33,910 nt of DNA, from positions 1 through 33,910 of the IMG/VR virus record IMGVR_UViG_3300020477_000080; one strand, 5' to 3'. The notes under the pieces are model-generated. The model saw only the letters and a list, made by a program, of their open reading frames with translations. It did not search any database and was not told where the DNA came from. Source of the stretch: a virus. The number at the start of each line of letters is the position of its first letter. The first letter of the stretch is position 1. The position numbers and the translations under genes are program-made. Shown piece by piece: positions 1 to 7,459 of the stretch.

Positions 1-178
1 CCTCGGTCGGACGCTGGCCCCAACGCTTCCCAAAAGCCGACATCGCCTTACGCCCACCTGCGGTGAAACCGCCCCAGTTGACTTCGATGTCTTTCATTAG
101 GGACTTCGAAGCCGGGGACCACAGCGGAACTTCCTTGGGTTTCGGGGCAGCCTTGCTGTAGTTTCTGTTATTCCACAT
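1..178 (-). CDS. Unknown protein, N-terminal part, cut by window edge
   Basis: Reading leftward from an ATG at 178-176 there are 59 codons without a stop, running off the window. The product starts MWNNRNYSKAAPKPKEV and is basic, rich in Lys, Trp and Gly, with no domain I recognise. A GAGGAG ribosome-binding site lies 10 nt upstream of the ATG. That site falls within the 16-bp gap and the first bases of the divergent terminase gene, so the two starts are back to back. The clean reading frame, the ribosome-binding site and sensible composition support a real gene. The short visible length leaves doubt. It would be the start of further leftward genes beyond the window. Confidence 0.5.
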   Translation of the reverse strand, partial: MWNNRNYSKAAPKPKEVPLWSPASKSLMKDIEVNWGGFTAGGRKAMSAFGKRWGQRPTE

Positions 179-194
179 TTGCTAGAAACTCCTC

Positions 195-1016
195 ATGCGA
201 AAACGCGACGAGCTAGGACCCCAGTTCCCACTCCGAGTGGTCAAGCAAGAAGCCTTCTGTAAACAGGTGGCTCTCCATGACATTGACGCTACGGAAGCAT
301 ACACCCTTGTCTATGACCAGCAAGACAAGACCCGCGCCCAACGCTCCTCCTCGAGACTGCTCCACAAAGATGCCGTCAAAGACCGTATTGAATGGCTCTC
401 TACCAATCGCTCCCAGCGGGAAATCGAAGTCGTAGTCGAGAACCAGTACGCAAACCAAGAATGGGTAAAGAAGGAACTGGTTTCTCAGTACTACGGCTCT
501 GTCGCAGCAGATGACCGGACCAATGCCCTCAGAGCTCTCAACATGATTGGCACCGATCTGGGCATGTTCGTCCAGCGCAGAGAAGTCCTCACCGGAAAAA
601 TAGACCCCCTACAGGAGAGCCCCGATGTCCTCAAGCGAAGAATCGCCGCAAGCATCTCCCTTCTCTTCCCTGGATCCTCAATCCCTGGAGTCGATGGATC
701 AGAAGGAACTGGCCGAGCTTTACCAGACCCTAGAGAATCTGAAGGGCAACAAGTCGTCGATATACCAGCCCTACCCGAAGCAACTGGAATTTCACGCGAT
801 GGGGAGCGAGAAGAGATTTCGGTGCCTGATGGCAGCCAACCAAGTGGGGAAAACATACTGCGCGGGGATGGAGACGAGCTATCACTTGCAGGGGATCTAC
901 CCCAATTTCTGGAAAGGACGCCGGTTCCTAGTGGCTCCTCGAGCCTGGGCGGGAGGTCCGAACTCGGAACACGTGAGGGACAATCTTCAGAGGATCCTGT
1001 TCGGCCCGCCGGGTGA
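195..1016 (+). CDS. Putative terminase small subunit
   Basis: Probably the DNA-recognition subunit of the packaging motor, inferred mainly from its place directly before the large subunit. The 273-aa product has an ordered helical N-terminal part (about residues 1-143) containing EAFCKQVALHDIDATEAYTL, which fits the helix-turn-helix start of small terminases, and DDRTNALRALNMIGTDLGMF, a run common in that family. From about residue 144 onward it lies entirely over the large-subunit gene in another frame and becomes rich in Gly, Ser, Pro and Glu, so it is probably disordered. No good ribosome-binding site precedes the ATG. The 392-nt overlap with the next gene is unusual. Either the tail is real overprinting or an indel has removed an earlier stop. 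Confidence 0.7.
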   Translation: MRKRDELGPQFPLRVVKQEAFCKQVALHDIDATEAYTLVYDQQDKTRAQRSSSRLLHKDAVKDRIEWLSTNRSQREIEVVVENQYANQEWVKKELVSQYYGSVAADDRTNALRALNMIGTDLGMFVQRREVLTGKIDPLQESPDVLKRRIAASISLLFPGSSIPGVDGSEGTGRALPDPRESEGQQVVDIPALPEATGISRDGEREEISVPDGSQPSGENILRGDGDELSLAGDLPQFLERTPVPSGSSSLGGRSELGTREGQSSEDPVRPAG

Positions 1017-2103
1017 GGAAGGCACCGGGACCATTCCCGGCCATGCCATTGTCAAAATCGAACGCTCTCGAGGCATCAAAAACGCAATCGACTATGCCCT
1101 GATCCGTCATTCCAGCGGCGGCAACTCCTATATCAAGTTCAAATCCTACGACCAGGAGACAGATGCCTGGTCCGGGGACACCCTCACCTTCATCTGGTTT
1201 GATGAAGAGCCCCCTGAAGACAAATGGCAGGAAGGAATCACCCGAACCAATACCGGAGATAATGGAAGTCCAGGCTTCATCTATATGACCATGACCCCAC
1301 TCCTGGGGATGACCAAGATTGCCCGCCGATTCCACCCAAGCCCATCAACCGTAGACTCCGGGGTTGTCCAGATGGGACTTAAAGACGCTCTCCACTACTC
1401 AGAAGACGATATCCGTCAGATTACAGACGCATATCCAGAACATGAGAGGAGAGCCAGAGTTCTCGGCTTCCCCCAATTGGGTGAAGGAGCAGTCTTCTCC
1501 TTCGAGATAGATGACATTACCTGCGAACCCCCCTCCAATGTTCCCTGGTGGCTTACTATCGGGGGAATTGACTTCGGATGGGACCATCCTGCCGCTGCCG
1601 CTGAGCTCAAATGGGACCGAGATGGGGATATCCTCTACGTGACGCGGATATTCCGGCAACGAAAGGCGAAGACGGCGGAAATTGCTTCGGTTTTACGCAG
1701 TTGGGGGGCCGATATCCCCTGGGCATGGCCCCATGACGGCTATGTCCACGACCGACAGTCTGGAAAGTCCGTCTCAGAACTGTTTCGGGAGGAGGGGTTG
1801 GCGATGTTAGAGAACCATGCAACCTTCCCTGATGGATCAATGGGCCTCGAGGCGGGTATCCTCGAGATGAATAACCGTTTTGCGACAGGAAGACTCAAGA
1901 TCTCCAAGAGTTGCCTACCCGTCATCGAGGAAATCCAAACCTACCACCGCAAAAACGGGCGGATCGTAAAGGAAGACGATGATGCCATCTCTGCGGTACG
2001 TTACGCGATGATGATGCGTCGTTTTGGTCGGCTCCCGGTTCCCCCCCAACCCCCCCGAATCTCCGGGGGTCCGACCTACGATCCGTTCCACGTGAAACAA
2101 TGA
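625..2103 (+). CDS. Terminase large subunit (ATPase-nuclease)
   Basis: Motor and nuclease that packages DNA into the procapsid. The 492-aa product has a Walker A motif AANQVGKT (residues 70-77), a hydrophobic Walker B strand ending in FDEE (192-195), and a coupling motif YMTMTP (220-225). The C-terminal RNase H-fold nuclease shows GGIDFG (Asp316), WPHDG (Asp371) and the DDD run at 451-453 before AISAVRYAM, the usual three acidic positions. The ATG at 625 has a strong AGGAGAG ribosome-binding site 5 nt upstream, inside the small-subunit gene, so this start is preferred over the Met at residue 24. Length is normal for the family. A terminase-first order is not T7-like but occurs in many other podoviruses. 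Confidence 0.96.
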   Translation: MSSSEESPQASPFSSLDPQSLESMDQKELAELYQTLENLKGNKSSIYQPYPKQLEFHAMGSEKRFRCLMAANQVGKTYCAGMETSYHLQGIYPNFWKGRRFLVAPRAWAGGPNSEHVRDNLQRILFGPPGEEGTGTIPGHAIVKIERSRGIKNAIDYALIRHSSGGNSYIKFKSYDQETDAWSGDTLTFIWFDEEPPEDKWQEGITRTNTGDNGSPGFIYMTMTPLLGMTKIARRFHPSPSTVDSGVVQMGLKDALHYSEDDIRQITDAYPEHERRARVLGFPQLGEGAVFSFEIDDITCEPPSNVPWWLTIGGIDFGWDHPAAAAELKWDRDGDILYVTRIFRQRKAKTAEIASVLRSWGADIPWAWPHDGYVHDRQSGKSVSELFREEGLAMLENHATFPDGSMGLEAGILEMNNRFATGRLKISKSCLPVIEEIQTYHRKNGRIVKEDDDAISAVRYAMMMRRFGRLPVPPQPPRISGGPTYDPFHVKQ

Positions 2104-2111
2104 GGTAATAC

Positions 2112-2342
2112 ATGGGTGCTCCCGATATTCCGCCGCCCCCGCCGCCTGAACCCCAGGTGATTCCCTACGAAGCGGTCAAGCAGGTCCGAAACATGGACAT
2201 GCTACGACGCCGAAAGCTCCGTGGTGCCACGCTCATCGCTGGGGGCAATAGTTCCCGTCCCCCTGCTCAGACTCTTGGGTCGGCGAGCCTCGTTGGCGGA
2301 TCATCTGGAGGCACAGCCGCCGCGAGCGGGAGCTATACCTAA
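2112..2342 (+). CDS. Small conserved phage protein upstream of portal
   Basis: A 76-aa protein with a proline run near the N-terminus (PPPPPPEP), a basic stretch MLRRRKLRGATLIAGG in the middle and a Gly/Ser-rich tail. Small proteins of this build, with Pro-rich start, Arg-rich centre resembling RRRKGRAATILTG, and Gly/Leu tail, occur next to portal genes in many podoviruses. Their role is not established and they may be minor virion or assembly proteins. A GAGG ribosome-binding site sits upstream of the ATG, and the stop overlaps the portal ATG by one base (TAATG), showing translational coupling. Family assignment is from memory of the pattern. Confidence 0.75.
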   Translation: MGAPDIPPPPPPEPQVIPYEAVKQVRNMDMLRRRKLRGATLIAGGNSSRPPAQTLGSASLVGGSSGGTAAASGSYT

Positions 2343-4021
2343 TGCCCCTCACAACTCCCCGTTCCATTCGTCGGCACTTTGACCGGCTGAAATCAGACCG
2401 AGGACGCTGGGAGTTTCTCTGGCAGGACATTGCCGACTACGGGATCGGACGAAGGCTCTTCACGCGCCAGCCTACGGCCACCGGAGAAGGCAACCGCACC
2501 TACCGGATCTACAACAACACCATGATGGTGGCGAATGACCTGCTGGCTTCAGGTCTGCACAATCTTCTTACCAGTACCGCGAACCGTTGGTTTCATCTTG
2601 AACCCGACAACCAGATGCTTCTTGAGCTTCCCGAGGTTGCAGACTGGTTTTCTACTGCGGAAGATATCCTTTTCTCCCTCGTAGAGCGCCCCGAAGCGGG
2701 ATTCCACCCGCAAGTCCATGAGGTCTACAACGACATCGCGGCCTTCGGGAATGGGTCCCTCACGACCCTACGCGCTCCGGGGGAAGGCATCTTCTTCCAA
2801 GCCATGCCCCTGATGGAGACGTATATCGACGAAGGACCTGACGGAAGAATCAATATGATCTTCCGGCACTGGCGCTACAACGCTCTCCAGATCCAGCAAC
2901 GATATGGCGAGGGAGCCTACGAACCTGCTGATAAAGCCATCGCAGGCGACGACTTGGCTCGGCAGTTCTGGTTGCTTCAGGCATTCATTCCTAACGAAGT
3001 CTTCGACTATGAGAAGAGCTTCGGCCCTCAAGCATCGCAGGTCAAAGCTGTCACTCTGGACTATGAAGGCATGAAGGAAATAGAGACGACCTATTTCCGA
3101 GAAATGCCGATTGCATTCGCTCGGTGGAACAAAGACCCAGGCGAGCTTTATGCCCGAGGACCTGGAGTCCAAGCTCTCTCCGATCAGCGAATGCTCAATG
3201 AGATGCAGAAGACCACACTCGAGGGCGCGCAAAAGGCAGTCAATCCGCCGCTCATGGTCCCTGATAATGGCTTCATCACCCAAATGGATATGAGCCCAGC
3301 AGGGCTTACGGTGTATCGCGCAGGAACCCCAGACCCCGTGAGAGAACTCTATACCGGACGGTCAATGGGGACAGACCTTGGAATGCAAATGATCCAAGGG
3401 GTCCAGACGAATGTTCGAGCTGCTTATCATTACGAGATGCTCCAGCTTCTCCAAGACCCAAGGATGTCTGCCACCCAAGTTCTTGAGCTCTCCTCTCGTA
3501 GTCAGCAGATCCTCTCTCCTGTGATTGGCCGCATCCAGGCGGAACTGCTTGAACCCGTTATCGAGCGATCCTTTAACCTAGCCATGCGTATGGGGGCCAT
3601 GCCTCCTGTGCCTGAAATCCTGGCTGGAGAGCGTCTCAACATACGGTACGTGTCTCCTATTCAGCGCGCTCAGCGCGCAGGAGAAGCCCAGGCTTTGCTC
3701 CAGGCAATGAACTCTGTGATCCAACTTGCCCAATTGGACCAAACAGCACTCGACTCATTGGATTCGGACAAGATCACGCGGTTCCTCTTCGAAGCATGGG
3801 GAGTGCCGCCTGACTTGCTGCGAAGCGAGGATCTTGTCGAAGAGATGAGAACACAACGAGCACAGATGGCTGCTCAACAAGAACAACAAGAGACACTCAT
3901 GGAAGGCGCAAAAGCTGCCGCCCCCCTCCTGAGTGCAGCAGGTGGAGTCGAAGGACTTGGAGGACTTTTAGGTGGACCAGGCGGAGTTGGCGGACAAGGC
4001 GAAGGACCTGGCGTTCAATAG
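2342..4021 (+). CDS. Portal protein (head-to-tail connector, T7 gp8 type)
   Basis: The 559-aa product forms the ring at the capsid vertex through which DNA enters and leaves. The N-terminal region (SIRRHFDRLKSDRGRWEFLW, then IADYGIGRR) and the middle run FARWNKDPGELYARGPGVQ with the following ALSDQRMLNEMQK helix are hallmarks of the podovirus head-tail connector family. The C-terminal region is Gln/Ala-rich and ends in Gly-rich residues, typical of the flexible portal end. It is coupled to the preceding gene by TAATG, and its last 50 nt overlap the next gene. Length matches the family (about 500-560 aa). Confidence 0.95.
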   Translation: MPLTTPRSIRRHFDRLKSDRGRWEFLWQDIADYGIGRRLFTRQPTATGEGNRTYRIYNNTMMVANDLLASGLHNLLTSTANRWFHLEPDNQMLLELPEVADWFSTAEDILFSLVERPEAGFHPQVHEVYNDIAAFGNGSLTTLRAPGEGIFFQAMPLMETYIDEGPDGRINMIFRHWRYNALQIQQRYGEGAYEPADKAIAGDDLARQFWLLQAFIPNEVFDYEKSFGPQASQVKAVTLDYEGMKEIETTYFREMPIAFARWNKDPGELYARGPGVQALSDQRMLNEMQKTTLEGAQKAVNPPLMVPDNGFITQMDMSPAGLTVYRAGTPDPVRELYTGRSMGTDLGMQMIQGVQTNVRAAYHYEMLQLLQDPRMSATQVLELSSRSQQILSPVIGRIQAELLEPVIERSFNLAMRMGAMPPVPEILAGERLNIRYVSPIQRAQRAGEAQALLQAMNSVIQLAQLDQTALDSLDSDKITRFLFEAWGVPPDLLRSEDLVEEMRTQRAQMAAQQEQQETLMEGAKAAAPLLSAAGGVEGLGGLLGGPGGVGGQGEGPGVQ

Positions 4022-4268
4022 GCAAGGTCAATATCGAGGTTGTTTTGATACGGATTCGGGACATTTTGTATTGGGGGATTTATTCCATATCTGTAACGCC
4101 GGTCAGACTACTTATCCGCCTCATGGCAATCGGGACATGTCACTCCTCGCAGAAGGAAGGCGTCAAGTATGGCTACACATCCAGGCCATGCTCAATGCAG
4201 ATGAATCCGACCTCTACCGATTGGCCCAAGAGAGGGTCCGAAACGAACGGGAGATGATGAACCGATGA
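3972..4268 (+). CDS. Bbp19-like phage protein
   Basis: A 98-aa protein whose core (FDTDSGHFVLGDLFHICNAG, then EGRRQVWLHIQAML) matches the small family typified by Bordetella phage BPP-1 Bbp19, which sits between portal and scaffold in many podoviruses. Its function is unknown. I choose the GTG at 3972 because a GGAGG ribosome-binding site (3959-3963) lies 8 nt before it. This start overlaps the portal gene by 50 nt. The end overlaps the scaffold start as ATGA. No membrane segment or catalytic motif is visible. Confidence 0.8.
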   Translation: MDQAELADKAKDLAFNRQGQYRGCFDTDSGHFVLGDLFHICNAGQTTYPPHGNRDMSLLAEGRRQVWLHIQAMLNADESDLYRLAQERVRNEREMMNR

Positions 4269-5203
4269 GTGAAGGAAATGTAATTGCGTCCGAGCCCGCC
4301 GCAGTTCCCGAGGCACTCGCCTCCGTAGAAGCTGCGCCGCCCCCCGAAGCACCGGAACCTGCACCGGAAGCACCCCCCCTCAGTCCATTTGAAATCTCAG
4401 TCAATGGGCTACCCCCCGATCTGAGAAACCATCCGAGCATGTCAGACTTCAAGGACTTCGAAGGTCTGGCAAAGAGCTATGTGAACCAGCAGAGTCTTCT
4501 GGGCAAAGAACGAATCGCAAAGCCCAGCGATGACTGGTCAGATGAACAATGGACAGAGTTCTTCGGAACCGTTGGTCGTCCCGCGACTGTCGAGGGCTAC
4601 ACCTTTAAAGAGCATCTGAACGAAGAGACATTCGAAAATGCCAGCGTCCTTCTGGATCCGATGACAGAAGCCTTCCACGCGGCTGGGCTCTCCGATAAAC
4701 AGGCTTCCAAAGTAGCCGAGGCGTACCTCGGTACAGTCAATGCCCAACAGGAGCAGATGGCAACTGCGGCAGCAGAAGGGGTAGAAGCAGCCCAGGCCCA
4801 GCTAAAGCAGGAGTGGGGATCGGCTTACGAGGCCAAGCTCGAGGCTGCTAATGAAGCGGCATCGAGTCTCTTTGGAGGTCAACTCACCGACTTCCAGTCC
4901 ATTCGCTTGAGTGATGGCACATTCCTGGGGGACAATCCACTCATGGTGCGACTTCTCGCTGCGCTTGGAGAGAGCGTATCCGAGGGCAGCGTGCATTCTG
5001 GTGGTGGATTTGCAACCCTAACCCCCGAAGATGCAGCTTCCGAGCTTAAAACCTTGGAAGGGGATGCGAATTTCAGGGAGGCATGGCTGGACCGTGACCA
5101 CCCGCAACATGAAGAGGCTTTGAAGAGGAGGTTGCAACTCAGAGCGATGATGGATCCGGGCAATGCTACGAATCCCATCAGCTTTGATGCTCCAAAACTT
5201 TGA
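4265..5203 (+). CDS. Capsid scaffolding protein
   Basis: A 312-aa protein directly before the major capsid gene. It begins with an Ala/Pro/Glu-rich, probably disordered stretch (about residues 5-42). This is followed by a region (LPPDLRNHPSMSDFKDFEGL, KSYVNQQSLLG) and a helical Ala/Gln/Glu-rich segment (about residues 150-200) that resemble podovirus scaffolding proteins. Such proteins guide procapsid assembly and leave before or during packaging. The ATG overlaps the previous stop (ATGA). No protease domain is visible, and there is no separate prohead protease gene nearby, as in T7. Confidence 0.88.
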   Translation: MSEGNVIASEPAAVPEALASVEAAPPPEAPEPAPEAPPLSPFEISVNGLPPDLRNHPSMSDFKDFEGLAKSYVNQQSLLGKERIAKPSDDWSDEQWTEFFGTVGRPATVEGYTFKEHLNEETFENASVLLDPMTEAFHAAGLSDKQASKVAEAYLGTVNAQQEQMATAAAEGVEAAQAQLKQEWGSAYEAKLEAANEAASSLFGGQLTDFQSIRLSDGTFLGDNPLMVRLLAALGESVSEGSVHSGGGFATLTPEDAASELKTLEGDANFREAWLDRDHPQHEEALKRRLQLRAMMDPGNATNPISFDAPKL

Positions 5204-5335
5204 TCGGGTAGCTCGAAAGAGTCCGGTGACGATGGGAAAGACCATGGATTGGCGGCTTTACCGCAAGGAGGGGTCCGGTAAACCGGGTAGCTCCCCGCAC
5301 AAACTCAATTAATTCTCTAACTAGGGAGGCAGCGA
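5204..5335 (+). promoter_or_regulatory. Capsid gene leader with paired direct repeats
   Basis: This 132-nt gap precedes the most highly expressed gene of the virion. It holds two direct repeats in mirrored order: CGGGTAGCTC at 5205-5214 and 5284-5293, and GTCCGGT at 5221-5227 and 5273-5279. A short hairpin (GCGG, 5-nt loop, CCGC) lies at 5252-5264 and a GAAA-loop mini-hairpin at 5212-5221. I see no convincing sigma70 promoter or T-run terminator. The layout suggests a structured mRNA leader or a phage-specific promoter, and the sequence alone does not decide between them. Confidence 0.4.
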
Positions 5336-6193
5336 GTGAGTAATTTCATTACGACTGCATTTATTGACGAGTTTCGTGCGGGTATCGATATGCTCGCACA
5401 GCAGGAAATGTCGCGTCTGCGATCCGGAGTTCGGGTCGAGACAGTTCGCGGCGAAAGAGAAGCCTTCGACCAGTTGGGTCTGACGGCTATGTCAAAGCGG
5501 ACTGGGCGTCATGTGGATACCGCTTACTCTGACACACCCCATGAAAGACGTTGGGTGATTCCGGATCCCTACGATGTTGCTGACCTCGTAGACGTTCCGG
5601 ATCGACTCAAGGTCTTGAATGACCCCACTAACGAGTACAGCCGTAGCTTCGCGATGGCTGCTGGACGGCAGATTGACGATGTTATCGTCGCTGCTTTCAC
5701 CGCAGCAGCCACCACGGGTGGTGATGGTACGCCGGGAGCCACCGCGTTTCCGGCGGCAAATACCATTGCCCATGGTTCTGCGGGTCTGACCATTGACAAG
5801 ATTCTCAATGCCAAGGAAATCTTGGACGAGAATGAAGAGATGGACGGTGACCGATTTGCAGTGATTTCTGCACGTCAGTTCCGCGATCTCCTCTCCTTGG
5901 TCGAAGTCACGAGCGCCGACTTCAACACTGTGCGTGCGCTCACTTCTGGTCGCGTGGACGGGTTCCTCGGGTTCAATTTCATTCGATCCGAGAGACTGCC
6001 TGCGGTTACGACTACCCGCTCCACCTTCTTCTGGCAGAAAACCGCAATGCTTCTCGGTGAAGCACAGAGCGGAACTGCCACCATCGACCGGCTTCCCCAG
6101 AAGCGCAATTCCATGCAGGTCCTCTATCAGATGCAGATTGGGGCCACACGGATGCGCGAGACTGGTGTCGTCGAAGTCCTGTGCAGCGAATAG
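5336..6193 (+). CDS. Major capsid protein
   Basis: A 285-aa protein that should build the icosahedral shell. It follows the scaffold gene and has the sequence style of a podovirus HK97-fold capsid family: an N-terminal helix (FITTAFIDEFRAGIDMLAQQ), a middle with NTIAHGSAGLTIDKILNAKE and FAVISARQFRDLL, and a C-terminal part with LLGEAQSGTATIDRLPQK and IGATRMRETGVVEVLC. The start is a GTG preceded by a GGGAGG ribosome-binding site 6 nt upstream, and no earlier start fits. Family assignment rests on context plus the general pattern of these segments. Confidence 0.9.
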   Translation: MSNFITTAFIDEFRAGIDMLAQQEMSRLRSGVRVETVRGEREAFDQLGLTAMSKRTGRHVDTAYSDTPHERRWVIPDPYDVADLVDVPDRLKVLNDPTNEYSRSFAMAAGRQIDDVIVAAFTAAATTGGDGTPGATAFPAANTIAHGSAGLTIDKILNAKEILDENEEMDGDRFAVISARQFRDLLSLVEVTSADFNTVRALTSGRVDGFLGFNFIRSERLPAVTTTRSTFFWQKTAMLLGEAQSGTATIDRLPQKRNSMQVLYQMQIGATRMRETGVVEVLCSE

Positions 6194-6205
6194 GGAGCAC
6201 TCATC

Positions 6206-6781
6206 ATGGCTAACTTTTTCTCTCAGATTTTCGCAAGTGCTCCTGGTGATGGAACTGCAACCCAGCCTGCTTCCGGCTACCTCGCCCCGAAAGGGCAAGG
6301 AAATGGTCGGATCCGGCAGGTTTTCTCACGGGTCGTAATTCCGGATCTTAGCGATGTCGATGGAAGTGGTACTGACATTGACGCGGGAGACACCATCATG
6401 CTGTTGCCTCTCAGCACTGGGGATCGCCTTGGCGAACTCTGGATCGGCTGGGATAACACGGCGACAGGAACCCTCACTCTTGATGTGGGGCTGTACGATC
6501 TCACCAGCACAGGTGGACTGGGTGGGGTGATCGCCGCAGACCTTTTCCTTGATGGTGCCAATGGAATCAATGCCCACGCGTGGGCAGATGATTTCGAAAC
6601 GGCTGGCGATCTTGATGTCAACAACCGATTCGCACGTCTTTGGGATTGGGGAATCACTGCCGGTACTGGAATGGCCGCGAACGTACAGAAAGATGTCTGT
6701 ATCGTATGCACGGTCGCAACAGAAGGGACACCGAGTGCTTCTCTGACTCTCAATGTCGGTGCACTGTTCCGCGACGACTAA
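6206..6781 (+). CDS. Probable virion protein, candidate capsid decoration protein
   Basis: A 191-aa protein encoded 12 nt after the capsid gene and just before a strong terminator, so it is co-expressed with the capsid protein. Composition is rich in Gly, Thr, Asp and Ala with alternating hydrophobic residues, suggesting a beta-rich fold. No signal peptide, membrane segment or enzyme motif is visible. I do not recognise the family. Position and expression context suggest a head protein present in many copies, such as a decoration or stabilising protein, but this is inference. The GGGAG ribosome-binding site lies 8 nt before the ATG. Confidence 0.8.
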   Translation: MANFFSQIFASAPGDGTATQPASGYLAPKGQGNGRIRQVFSRVVIPDLSDVDGSGTDIDAGDTIMLLPLSTGDRLGELWIGWDNTATGTLTLDVGLYDLTSTGGLGGVIAADLFLDGANGINAHAWADDFETAGDLDVNNRFARLWDWGITAGTGMAANVQKDVCIVCTVATEGTPSASLTLNVGALFRDD

Positions 6782-6787
6782 GTTTTA

Positions 6788-6840
6788 GGGGGCCGGGGGG
6801 GCCTCACCACCATCACATCCATTAGAGCCCCCCGGTTCCC
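6788..6840 (+). terminator. GC-rich hairpin terminator after capsid genes
   Basis: An arm of 13 bases (6788-6800) pairs with 6828-6840, including two G-T wobbles, around a loop of about 27 nt. The stem is almost pure G-C and is followed by the pyrimidine-rich tract TATTTCTTAT. The position, after the two capsid-region genes and before the tail genes, suits partial termination that makes more capsid than tail mRNA. The U-tract is imperfect, so read-through is expected. Confidence 0.65.
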
Positions 6841-6883
6841 TATTTCTTATACCGAGGCCTATATAGACGTATAGAGGAAAGCT

Positions 6884-7456
6884 ATGGTTGCAGTCGCAAG
6901 TGATCTCGATATTGTAAACGGCGCACTCTCCAAAATTGGAGTGGCCCCGATTGCTGCAATTGGAGAAGCGACTGCTGCGGGAGCTTTAGCTCAAACGACC
7001 TACAGCGTTTACCGGGACCAACTACTGCAATCGCACCCCTGGAACTTCGCAACCAAAACCGCAGCACTCACCACCACCATCACTCCAATACCCACAGGTT
7101 GGTCGCAAGCCTACCAGCTACCCGCTGATACCTTGAGAGTCCTCGAGATAATCGGTGGTGAGCAAATGGTTTGGTCGGTGGAAGGTGGGGATCTGTGCGT
7201 CAATACGACAACCACCTTTACGGGCATCCGATACATTGCCCAGATTACGACGGCTGGGAATTTCTCGGCTGGTTTTGTCGATGCACTCATGTCCAAGCTA
7301 GCCGCTGAATGGGCCGAACCACTGACGAGTTCTAACTCTCTTGGTGAAATGATGGCGAAAAAGGAAGAGCTTACCTTACGAGAAGCCCGCTCCTTCGAAG
7401 GCCAAGAGGGGAGCCCGAAGGTCGTCGAGTTGTTTAGCTGGACGCAGTACAGGTAA
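6884..7456 (+). CDS. Tail tubular protein A (T7 gp11-like)
   Basis: A 190-aa protein that should form the upper tail ring (gatekeeper or adaptor) below the portal. The start ASDLDIVNGALSKIGVAPIA and the run YRDQLLQSHPWNFATK are characteristic of the T7 gp11 family, followed by WSQAYQLPADTLRVLEI. Length is close to T7 gp11 (196 aa). A GAGGA ribosome-binding site lies 6-7 nt before the ATG. It is the first gene after the terminator, so a promoter or read-through is needed; the 43-nt gap before it contains the AT-rich run CCTATATAGACGTATAG. Confidence 0.93.
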   Translation: MVAVASDLDIVNGALSKIGVAPIAAIGEATAAGALAQTTYSVYRDQLLQSHPWNFATKTAALTTTITPIPTGWSQAYQLPADTLRVLEIIGGEQMVWSVEGGDLCVNTTTTFTGIRYIAQITTAGNFSAGFVDALMSKLAAEWAEPLTSSNSLGEMMAKKEELTLREARSFEGQEGSPKVVELFSWTQYR

Positions 7457-7459
7457 CTC

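Noticed and set aside
5492-6298. 268-codon leftward open frame opposite the capsid gene
   Set aside because: Antisense shadow of the capsid coding frame, with poor composition and no ribosome-binding site or family resemblance.
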